From Solirubrobacteraceae bacterium (GTDB lineage: Bacteria; Actinomycetota; Thermoleophilia; Solirubrobacterales; Solirubrobacteraceae), in contig JAICUS010000102.1 in NCBI GenBank assembly GCA_025935735.1, positions 1-13,752 of the forward strand: 13,752 nt of DNA, in the 5' to 3' direction. The notes beneath the pieces are model-generated. The model ran no database searches. It saw nothing but the letters and a program-made list of their open reading frames with translations, and was not told where the DNA came from. Positions 6,654 through 12,459 of this stretch are shown here, piece by piece. A program made the translations under genes and the position numbers. Positions within the stretch are counted from its first letter, which is position 1, and each line of letters opens with the position of its first letter.

Positions 6654-6659
6654 GCCCGC
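6645..6659. terminator. Bidirectional hairpin at convergent stops
   Basis: GCGGGC (6645-6650) pairs with GCCCGC (6654-6659) over the three-base loop TAG. The hairpin is near-symmetrical, so it would form in both transcripts. It spans the interlocked stop codons of the sulfotransferase-family gene and rlmN. No T-run is present. Confidence 0.4.
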
Positions 6660-7624
6660 GCCGCGAGCTGGCCGCAGGCCGCGTCGATGTCGCGGCCGCG
6701 GGTGAGGCGGACGGTGGCGCCCAGGCCGTGCTCCTCCAGCGCGGCCCTGAATGCGGCGATCGCCGCCCGCGAGGAGCCCTCGTACGTCGAGCCGGTCGGG
6801 TTGTAGGGGATCAGGTTGACCTTGTAGATCCGCGGGTCGAGCAGCTGCGCCAGCTGGACCGCCTGGGCGTAGCCGTCGTTGACGCCCGCGAGCATCACGT
6901 ACTCGACGAACACCCGCCGGCGCTTGGCCGCGTAGTGGGCCTCGCAGGCCGCCAGCACCTCGGCCAGCGGGTGGCGGTCGTTGATCGGCATGATCTGCGA
7001 GCGCAGCGCGTCCTCGGGCGCGTGCAGCGAGAGCGCCAGGCGGATCGGCTCCGGCGCCTCGGTCAGCGCCCGGATGCCCGGCACCCAGCCGACCGTGGAG
7101 ATCCCGGTGCGGCGGTGGGTGATCCCGACGTCCGGGAGCCGCCGGGCCGCGGCCAGGACGTTGTCCAGGTTCATCAGCGGCTCGCCCATCCCCATGAACA
7201 CCAGGTGGTCGACCGGCTCGATGCGGCGGAAGTGCAGCACCTGGTCGACGATCTCGGAGGCGGTCAGGTTGCGGCCGAAGCGCATCTGCCCGGTGGCGCA
7301 GAACGTGCAGGTCAGCGGGCAGCCCGACTGCGAGGAGACGCAGACCGAGCGCCGGCCGTCGCGGTAGCGCATCAGCACGGCCTCGACGGGCCGGCCGTCG
7401 CGCGTGTGGAAGAGCGCCTTGACCGTGCCGTCGGAGGCGTGCGCCTCGCGTACCACCTCGAGCGTCGAGAACGGGACCTCCGCGGCCAGCCGCTCGCGCA
7501 GCGCCGCCGGCAGGTCGGTCATCTCGTCGTAGGCCGCCGCGCCGGTGGCCGCCCAGCGCCAGACCTGCCGCGCCCGGAAGGCGGGCTCGCCGGCGAGCGT
7601 CTCGTCGAGCAGCGCGAGGTCCAC
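6650..7624 (-). CDS. rlmN: Dual-specificity 23S rRNA/tRNA adenine-C2 methyltransferase RlmN
   Basis: A 324-residue radical SAM enzyme that methylates C2 of A2503 in 23S rRNA and A37 in some tRNAs. The 4Fe-4S motif is C102-PLT-C106-TF-C109. The two active-site cysteines of the family are present: C95 in SVCVSSQSG and C317 in DIDAACGQLA. The SAM-binding GMGEPL lies at 145-150, with ISTVGWVPGI and LALSLHA further on. The N-terminus is somewhat short but starts at the expected EPAFRARQVWRW helix region. GTG 7624 is the first possible start, because a TGA lies in frame just upstream. It is divergent from rluB with 21 bases between the starts. No TANNNT box at normal spacing is visible for it. Confidence 0.95.
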   Translation of the reverse strand: MDLALLDETLAGEPAFRARQVWRWAATGAAAYDEMTDLPAALRERLAAEVPFSTLEVVREAHASDGTVKALFHTRDGRPVEAVLMRYRDGRRSVCVSSQSGCPLTCTFCATGQMRFGRNLTASEIVDQVLHFRRIEPVDHLVFMGMGEPLMNLDNVLAAARRLPDVGITHRRTGISTVGWVPGIRALTEAPEPIRLALSLHAPEDALRSQIMPINDRHPLAEVLAACEAHYAAKRRRVFVEYVMLAGVNDGYAQAVQLAQLLDPRIYKVNLIPYNPTGSTYEGSSRAAIAAFRAALEEHGLGATVRLTRGRDIDAACGQLAARA

Positions 7625-7630
7625 GGGTCA

Positions 7631-7636
7631 TATGGT
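7631..7636 (+). promoter_or_regulatory. Putative -10 box of rluB
   Basis: TATGGT fits TANNNT and ends nine bases before GTG 7646. It overlaps the palindrome CATATG (7629-7634), the only AT-rich spot in the 21-base divergent gap with rlmN. Confidence 0.5.
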
Positions 7637-7645
7637 GGCAACCCC

Positions 7646-8338
7646 GTGCGCCTGGCCAAGTACCTCGCCCACGCGGGGGTCGCCTCCCGCCGCGCCGCCG
7701 AGCGGCTGATCGCCGACGGGCGGGTGACCGTCGGCGGGACGCTGGTGACCGATCCGGCACGCGACGTGGACGCGTCCGCCGAGGTGCGGTGCGACGGCCG
7801 GCTCGTCGAGCGCGAGCCGCACGCGGTCTACGCGCTCAACAAGCCGGCGGGCGTCGTCTCCACCGCGCACGACCCGCAGGGCCGGCGGACGGTCGTGCAG
7901 CTCGTGCCGAGCCCGCAGCGCCTCTATCCCGTCGGCCGGCTGGACGCCGACACCACGGGCCTGATCCTGCTGACCAACGACGGCGGCCTGGCCCACCAGC
8001 TCACCCACCCGAGCTTCGAGGTGCCGCGCACCTACCGCGCCCTCGTGCGCCATCCGCCGGTGCGCGAGCCCGCCCTGCGCGCGCTGCGCGAGGGCATCGA
8101 GCTCGAGGACGGCCTGACCGCGCCGGCCAAGGTCCGCCGGCTCGCCGCCGATCGCCTGGAGCTGACCATCCACGAGGGCCGCAAGCGCCAGGTCCGCCGC
8201 ATGTGCGAGGCCGTCGGCCACCCCGTCCGCGCGCTCGAGCGGGTGGCGTTCGGGCCGCTGCGCCTCGGCGCGCTGGAGCCCGGCGAGCACCGCCGGCTGA
8301 CGCCCGCCGAGGTCGAGCGCCTACGATCGCCGGCATGA
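7646..8338 (+). CDS. rluB: 23S rRNA pseudouridine synthase, RluB/RsuA family
   Basis: A 230-residue pseudouridine synthase. Residues 1-48 form an S4 RNA-binding domain beginning MRLAKYLAHAGVASRRAAER, the standard N-terminus, which fixes GTG 7646. The catalytic domain starts at YALNKPAGVVST. Motif II is GRLDADTTGLILLTNDG, with catalytic D100. The C-terminal HEGRKRQVRRMCEAVGHPV is the family RNA-contact motif. RluB acts on U2605 of 23S rRNA (E. coli numbering); RsuA and RluE are close relatives, and RluB is favoured by length and by the usual scpAB-rluB linkage. Its TGA overlaps the aroH ATG (ATGA). Confidence 0.93.
   Translation: MRLAKYLAHAGVASRRAAERLIADGRVTVGGTLVTDPARDVDASAEVRCDGRLVEREPHAVYALNKPAGVVSTAHDPQGRRTVVQLVPSPQRLYPVGRLDADTTGLILLTNDGGLAHQLTHPSFEVPRTYRALVRHPPVREPALRALREGIELEDGLTAPAKVRRLAADRLELTIHEGRKRQVRRMCEAVGHPVRALERVAFGPLRLGALEPGEHRRLTPAEVERLRSPA
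8322..8327 (+). promoter_or_regulatory. Putative -10 box of aroH
   Basis: TACGAT lies inside the last codons of rluB and ends exactly seven bases before ATG 8335, the spacing expected if transcription starts on or next to the A of ATG. No Shine-Dalgarno is visible. Confidence 0.5.
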
Positions 8339-8700
8339 GGCTGATCGCGCTGAGGGGCGCAAACACGGTCACGGAGAACGACGCGAGCGCGATCCTCGAG
8401 GCGACGAGCGAGCTGATGCACGAGATCCTGGAGCGCAACGCGCTGACCGCCGAGGACCTCGTGAGCTGCATCTTCACGCTCACGCCCGACCTCGACGCCG
8501 CGTTCCCGGCGGTCGCCGCGCGCGAGATGGGGCTCTCCGCCGTCCCGCTGCTCTGCGCCCGTGAAATCCCGGTGCCCGGCGCGCTGCCCAAGGTCATCCG
8601 CGTGCTCATCCACGCCTATGTCGAGGACGCCCGCCGCGCCGAGCACGTCTACCTGCGCGACGCGGTCAACCTCCGCCTCGACCTCCAGGGCGCGCAGTAG
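8335..8700 (+). CDS. aroH: Chorismate mutase, AroH (monofunctional) class
   Basis: A 121-residue protein of the Bacillus AroH trimeric fold, converting chorismate to prephenate for phenylalanine and tyrosine. The known active-site residues of the B. subtilis enzyme have counterparts: R7 in IALRGA, R63 in AAREMG, C74 and E77 in PLLCAREI, R89 in KVIRVL, Y106 in HVYLRDAV, and R114 in VNLRLDL. Length is typical. It overlaps the rluB stop by four bases and has its own -10-like box, so it may be read both from rluB and alone. It converges with the exporter permease with no base between the two stops. Confidence 0.95.
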   Translation: MRLIALRGANTVTENDASAILEATSELMHEILERNALTAEDLVSCIFTLTPDLDAAFPAVAAREMGLSAVPLLCAREIPVPGALPKVIRVLIHAYVEDARRAEHVYLRDAVNLRLDLQGAQ

Positions 8701-9483
8701 TCAGCGGCCCATCCGCTGGTAGCGGCGCACCGCCAGCGGCACGAAGACCGCCATCAGCCCGAGCGCCCACAGCAGCGAGGTGAGCACCGGGTGCCGGAGC
8801 GTCCAGACGTCCGGCACGTTCCCGGTCGGGTTGTGGAAGAGCTCGCGGACCGCGGTGGCCAGCGAGGTCAGCGGGTTGATCTCGGCCAGCTGGCGCAGGG
8901 GCGACGGCAGCCCGCCCACCGGCACGAAGATCCCGCTCAGGAACATCGCGGGGAAGATGAACGTCATGGCGATGCCGTCGGCGCCGTCCGGGTCACGCAC
9001 CAGCAGCCCGAGGAACGTGCCCGCCCAAGTGACGGCGAACGCCATCAGCAGCAGCAGCCCGAACGCGGCGGCGGTCTCCAGAATGCTGCCGTGCGGCGCC
9101 CAGCCGACGATCAGCCCGCACAGCGCGGTCACGGCCATGCCGCCGATCAGCTCGACCAGCTCGGCCACGGTGCGTCCGGCGATCACCGACGCGCCGTTGA
9201 TCGGCAGCGTGCGCAGCCGGTCCATCAGCCCGCTGCGGATGTCGGAGGCGACACCGACGGCGATCCCCGGCACGGTGCCGATCATCGACTGGGCGAAGAT
9301 CCCCGCCACCAGGTAGGCGTGGTAGTCGCCGCCGGGGACGTGGATCGCCGAGCCGAAGACGTAGGCGAACAGCAGCACGAACACCAGCGGCAGCAGCACC
9401 GCGCCGAACGCCTTCTCGGGGATGCGCGGGATGTGGCGCAGCCCGCGGCCGGCGAGGAGGCGGATCTCCAGCACGGTGCTCAC
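8701..9483 (-). CDS. ABC-2 type exporter permease, DrrB-like
   Basis: A 260-residue membrane protein with about six hydrophobic helices and the ABC-2 permease pattern: a cytoplasmic N-terminus, then PLVFVLLFAYVFGSAI, the GGDYHAYLVAGIFAQSM loop, the coupling segment SGLMDRLRTLPINGASVIAG typical of DrrB-type permeases, and IFPAMFLSGIFVPVGGLPSP with INPLTSLATAVREL near the end. It starts with GTG 9483 overlapping the ATPase stop (GTGA), so the two are probably translated together. It would form the channel of an exporter of drugs, lipids or polyketide-like compounds; the substrate cannot be read from sequence. Confidence 0.9.
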   Translation of the reverse strand: MSTVLEIRLLAGRGLRHIPRIPEKAFGAVLLPLVFVLLFAYVFGSAIHVPGGDYHAYLVAGIFAQSMIGTVPGIAVGVASDIRSGLMDRLRTLPINGASVIAGRTVAELVELIGGMAVTALCGLIVGWAPHGSILETAAAFGLLLLMAFAVTWAGTFLGLLVRDPDGADGIAMTFIFPAMFLSGIFVPVGGLPSPLRQLAEINPLTSLATAVRELFHNPTGNVPDVWTLRHPVLTSLLWALGLMAVFVPLAVRRYQRMGR

Positions 9484-10430
9484 GCCGCCACCGCCTCGCC
9501 GGCCAGCGCGAGGAACGCGTCGTCGAGCGTCGGGCGGCTCAGCGCGACCTCCTCGACGGGCACGCCGGCGTCCTCGAGCGCGTCGAGCGTGGCCTGCAGG
9601 TCGCGCGCGCCGGCCGGCGCCGGGATCGTCAGCCGGCGGGCGCGCACGTCGAGCTCGGGCTCCAGCCGGGCGAGCAGCGCGGCGGCGTCTTGGAGCGCGT
9701 CGGCGTCCGGCAGCGCGACGTGCACGCGGCGATCGCCCACGCGGGCCTTGAGCTCGGCGGGCGTGCCGGCGGCGACGGTGCGGCCCGCGGCCAGCACGAC
9801 GATGTCGTCGCACAGCCGGTCGGCCTCCTCCAGGTACTGGGTGGTGAGCACGAGCGCCGCGCCGTCGGCCACCAGGCCCTCGATCGCGCCCCACATCTCG
9901 GCGCGGCTCGCGGGGTCCAGGCCGGTGGTGGGCTCGTCGAGGAACACGACCGGGCGGTGCACGACCAGGCAGGCCGCGAGGTCGAGCCGTCGCCGCATCC
10001 CGCCGGAGTAGGTGCCGAGCAGCCGGTCGGCGGCGTCGGCGAGGCCGAAGCGGGCGAGCAGCTCGTCGCTGCGGGCGAACGCGGCGGGCTTGGCCAGCCC
10101 CTGCAGGCGGCCGAGCAGCCGCAGGTTCTCGCGCCCGGTCAGCCGCTCGTCGAGCGAGGCGTCCTGCCCGGCCAGCGACAGCGACGCGCGGGCGGCCCGC
10201 GGCGCGCGCACCACGTCGTGGCCGGCCACGAACGCGCGGCCCGCGCTCGGGGCCAGCAGCGTGGTGAGGATGCGGACGGCGGTCGTCTTGCCGGCGCCGT
10301 TGTGGCCGAGCAGGCCGAGCACGGTCCCGGCCGGCACCTCCAGGTCCAGCCCGTCCAGCGCGCGGGTCGCGCCGAAGGCCTTGCCGAGCGCCTCGGTGCG
10401 CACGGCAGCGTTTCGTACGGTGTACGTCAT
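9480..10430 (-). CDS. ABC exporter ATP-binding protein, DrrA-like
   Basis: A 316-residue ATPase for the permease that follows. Walker A is GHNGAGKTT (42-50), the Q-loop Gln is Q89, the signature is YSGGM (141-145), and Walker B is VVFLDEPTTGLDP (161-173). At the switch position the sequence is LTTQYLEEAD, with Gln198 in place of His, as in daunorubicin-exporter DrrA proteins. A C-terminal domain of about 90 residues follows, ending in SRPTLDDAFLALAG, also a DrrA feature. Codons 2-6 overlap one of three repeated operator-like palindromes. It is divergent from a TetR gene, which very probably represses it. Confidence 0.93.
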   Translation of the reverse strand: MTYTVRNAAVRTEALGKAFGATRALDGLDLEVPAGTVLGLLGHNGAGKTTAVRILTTLLAPSAGRAFVAGHDVVRAPRAARASLSLAGQDASLDERLTGRENLRLLGRLQGLAKPAAFARSDELLARFGLADAADRLLGTYSGGMRRRLDLAACLVVHRPVVFLDEPTTGLDPASRAEMWGAIEGLVADGAALVLTTQYLEEADRLCDDIVVLAAGRTVAAGTPAELKARVGDRRVHVALPDADALQDAAALLARLEPELDVRARRLTIPAPAGARDLQATLDALEDAGVPVEEVALSRPTLDDAFLALAGEAVAA

Positions 10431-10461
10431 CGTACGGCGTACGGTAGTCGTACAGTGTACG
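10414..10461. promoter_or_regulatory. Triple operator CGTAC-N3-GTACG between exporter and tetR
   Basis: Three 13-bp inverted repeats lie in a row: CGTACGGTGTACG (10414-10426), CGTACGGCGTACG (10431-10443) and CGTACAGTGTACG (10449-10461). Their starts are 17 and 18 bases apart. The first lies in the start of the ATPase gene, the second overlaps its -10 box, and the third overlaps the tetR -10 box. This is where the adjacent TetR protein would be expected to bind; binding is inference. Confidence 0.75.
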
Positions 10462-10470
10462 GGATGTCAA
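10441..10470 (-). promoter_or_regulatory. Putative promoter of the exporter operon
   Basis: On the minus strand TTGACA (10470-10465, a full match to the -35 consensus) is followed after 18 bases by TACCGT (10446-10441). The start would be near 10434, about four bases before ATG 10430. The spacer contains the third operator repeat, and the -10 touches the second. The -35 lies inside the first codons of tetR. Confidence 0.6.
10451..10456 (+). promoter_or_regulatory. Putative -10 box of tetR
   Basis: TACAGT sits within the third operator repeat and ends exactly seven bases before ATG 10464, consistent with a leaderless, self-repressed transcript. No clear -35 is seen. Confidence 0.55.
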
Positions 10471-11147
10471 GCGACCCCATCTGGGCGCGGCCGGAGCCGC
10501 CGGGGCGCGGTGGGCTCTCGCGCGCCGAGATCGTCCGCGTGGCGCTGGAGGTGGCCGACGAGGAGGGGCTCGAGGCCGTGTCGATCCGCCGGCTGGCCCG
10601 CGAGCTGAGCAGCGGCGCCATGTCGATCTACCACTACTTCGCCAGCCGCGACGAGCTGCTCGAGCTGATGGCGGAGACCGTCGCGGCCGGGATGCTGGTC
10701 CCCGCGCTGCCGGGGGATTGGCGGGCGGCGCTGAAGGCGATCGCCGAGCGCAGCCGGGCCACGTTCAAGGCCCACCCGTGGATGCTGGCCACGTTGAGCG
10801 AGCGCCCGCGGGTCACCCCGAACCTGCTGCGCCACGTCGAGCAGACCTCGCAGGCCCTGCGGCCGCTCGGCGAGGCGGGCGTCGACGCGGCGCTGCTCAC
10901 CGGGCTGGCGTTCGCCGTCGACGACTATTTGATCGGCCACACGCTCCGCGAGCTGGCCGGGTCGGGCGGGGCGGAGCGCTTCGACGCCGCCGCCGAGGAG
11001 CCGCACATCCGCTACCTGCTGGAGAGCGGCGAGTTCCCGATGCTCGAGCAGTTCGTGCGCAGCGGCGGCGAGGTGCCGCACGCCGACCGCTTCGAGCAGG
11101 GGCTCGACTGGCTGCTCGACGGCTTCGCGGCGCGGCTCGGCCGATAA
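10464..11147 (+). CDS. TetR-family transcriptional repressor (TetR_C_1-like)
   Basis: A 227-residue regulator. After a Pro-rich N-terminal arm, residues about 17-67 form the TetR helix-turn-helix: LSRAEIVRVALEVADEEGLE, then SIRRLARELSSGAMSIYHYF, then ASRDELLELM. The remaining helical domain, with WRAALKAIAERSRATFKAHP and later HTLRELAG, resembles the tetracycline-repressor C-terminal class that binds small ligands. ATG 10464 is seven bases after a -10 box inside an operator repeat. Divergence from a DrrAB-like exporter is the classic arrangement: the protein would repress itself and the exporter until an exported compound binds. The ligand is unknown. Confidence 0.92.
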   Translation: MSSDPIWARPEPPGRGGLSRAEIVRVALEVADEEGLEAVSIRRLARELSSGAMSIYHYFASRDELLELMAETVAAGMLVPALPGDWRAALKAIAERSRATFKAHPWMLATLSERPRVTPNLLRHVEQTSQALRPLGEAGVDAALLTGLAFAVDDYLIGHTLRELAGSGGAERFDAAAEEPHIRYLLESGEFPMLEQFVRSGGEVPHADRFEQGLDWLLDGFAARLGR

Positions 11148-11150
11148 TCT
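11145..11150 (+). promoter_or_regulatory. Putative -10 box of hisC made from the tetR stop codon
   Basis: TAATCT fits TANNNT and begins with the TAA that stops tetR. It ends 11 bases before ATG 11162, predicting a leader of about five bases. GCGAG just before the start is at best a very weak ribosome site. Confidence 0.4.
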
Positions 11151-11161
11151 GGCAGCGAGCC

Positions 11162-12241
11162 ATGGCCATCGAGTTCGCCGAGAAGGTCCGTCGCATCCCG
11201 GTCTATCCGGCCGCGGACGGCTACGCGTCGGAGGGGCCGGTGGCCAAGCTGGCTTCCAACGAGTCGCCCTATCCGCCGATCCCCGCGGTCATCGAGGCGG
11301 TGACGAAGGCCCTCAGCGGCCTCAACCGCTACCCGGACCCGACGAACGCCGCGCTGCGCCGCCGGCTGTCGGAGCTGCACGGCGTCCCGCCGCAGCGGAT
11401 CGCCATCGGCAACGGCTCCTGCGACGTGCTGCTGGCCGCCGGCGAGGCGCTGCTGGAGCCCGGCGCCGAGCTCGTCTACGCCTGGCCGGCGTTCTCGGTC
11501 TATCCGCACCTGGCCGCGGCGTCGGGCGCGCGCGCGATCGAGGTGCCGCTGGACGCCGGCCAGCGCCACGACCTGGCGCGGATGCGCGAGGAGATCACCG
11601 CGGCCACGCGGCTGGTGCTCGTCTGCAACCCGAACAACCCGACCTCGACCGCGCTGCCGCTGGACGAGATCGCGGACTTCATCGCCGGCGTCCCGCGCCA
11701 CGTGTGCGTGATCCTCGACGAGGCCTACGTCGAGTTCAACATCCTCCAGGACCCCGACGACTCCGTGGAGCTGCTGGCGCGCCATCCCAACCTGGTGCTC
11801 CTGCGGACGTTCTCGAAGGTCTACGGCCTGTGCGGGCTGCGCGTGGGCTACGCCCTGTGCGGCGCCGAGAGCTTCCGCACGGCGGTCGACCAGGTCCGCC
11901 AGCCGTTCTTCTGCAACGCCGCCGCCCAGGCCGCGGCGCTGGAGTCGCTCAACCACACCGACGAGGTGACCAAGCGCGTCGAGCGCAACCTGGCGGAGCG
12001 GATGGCCTTGGAAGAGGGTCTGCGCGGCCTCGGCCTGGCGCCGGCCGAGTCGCAGGCCAACTTCGTCTGGTTCGACCTCGGCGAGGGCCGCTCGGAGCCC
12101 GACGTCATGCGCGGGCTGGCCGAGCGCGGCATCCTCGTCCGCGCCGGCACGTCGCTGGGGCGCGAGGGCGCGCTGCGCGTCACCGTCGGCACGCAGGCCG
12201 AGAACGAGCGCTTCCTCGAGGGGCTGGCCGCGCTGCTCTGA
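11162..12241 (+). CDS. hisC: Histidinol-phosphate / aromatic aminotransferase (HisC family)
   Basis: A 359-residue class I/II PLP aminotransferase. N-terminal KLASNESPYPP and NRYPDP (Y57) match HisC. Other marks are CNPNNPTS (155-162), LDEAYVEF with D186 and Y189, the Schiff-base lysine K219 in RTFSKVYGLCGLRVGY, and R227 after it. The protein ends RVTVGTQAENERFLEGLAAL. HisC converts imidazole-acetol phosphate to histidinol phosphate; many actinobacterial members also, or instead, transaminate phenylpyruvate or prephenate. No other his gene is in the window, while chorismate mutase lies about 2.5 kb upstream, so an aromatic role is possible. Cys224 in the PLP-lysine motif replaces the more common Ala. 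Confidence 0.92.
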   Translation: MAIEFAEKVRRIPVYPAADGYASEGPVAKLASNESPYPPIPAVIEAVTKALSGLNRYPDPTNAALRRRLSELHGVPPQRIAIGNGSCDVLLAAGEALLEPGAELVYAWPAFSVYPHLAAASGARAIEVPLDAGQRHDLARMREEITAATRLVLVCNPNNPTSTALPLDEIADFIAGVPRHVCVILDEAYVEFNILQDPDDSVELLARHPNLVLLRTFSKVYGLCGLRVGYALCGAESFRTAVDQVRQPFFCNAAAQAAALESLNHTDEVTKRVERNLAERMALEEGLRGLGLAPAESQANFVWFDLGEGRSEPDVMRGLAERGILVRAGTSLGREGALRVTVGTQAENERFLEGLAALL

Positions 12242-12277
12242 CCGGCGGCGCGGCTGTCGTGGGATTCAAGGCCGGTC
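12240..12277 (+). terminator. Possible hairpin after hisC
   Basis: GACCGGC (12240-12246) can pair with GCCGGTC (12271-12277), a perfect 7-bp stem that begins inside the hisC stop. The 24-base loop and the absence of a T-run make it a weak terminator candidate. Confidence 0.35.
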
Positions 12278-12339
12278 GTAGCGTTCCCGCGCGCCTCCTG
12301 ATGAGTCCCGGGCCTTGCGACGGTCCAGTACCACGCCGC

Positions 12340-12402
12340 AGTCGATGGGTTGGGATCGAACAGCCGGCCAGAAGGCCTTAGTCCGCTTGACCAACTGAGA
12401 TC
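12340..12402 (-). pseudogene. tRNA-like remnant
   Basis: On the minus strand CTCAGTTGGTCAAGCGG resembles a tRNA D-arm, and 28-30 bases further GTTCGATCCC resembles a T-arm. The D-stem lacks a base, the anticodon arm is replaced by a GGCC-TTCT-GGCC dyad, the T-stem does not pair, and no matching acceptor stem is found. It therefore cannot be a working tRNA by eye, and may be a decayed copy, a recombination scar or chance. The rest of 12242-12459 shows no gene I can support. Confidence 0.25.
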
Positions 12403-12459
12403 GCCGCGGTCCTCGAGCGAATCGCGCATCGCCCCCGGGGCAGGCGCGGGCGCCGCCGC

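Noticed and set aside
5540..7645. Long plus-strand extension upstream of rluB
   Set aside because: Only the part from GTG 7646 resembles a protein family; the upstream part is out of frame with the sulfotransferase-family gene and antisense to rlmN.
4518..7760. 1080-aa minus-strand open frame across terC, the sulfotransferase-family gene and rlmN
   Set aside because: It is a low-complexity frame shadow; terC and rlmN are in other frames with full motifs.
12298..12320. CTGATGAGTCC, which resembles the hammerhead ribozyme core
   Set aside because: No GAAA partner, no matching stems I-III and no cleavage-site context nearby, so it is a chance match.
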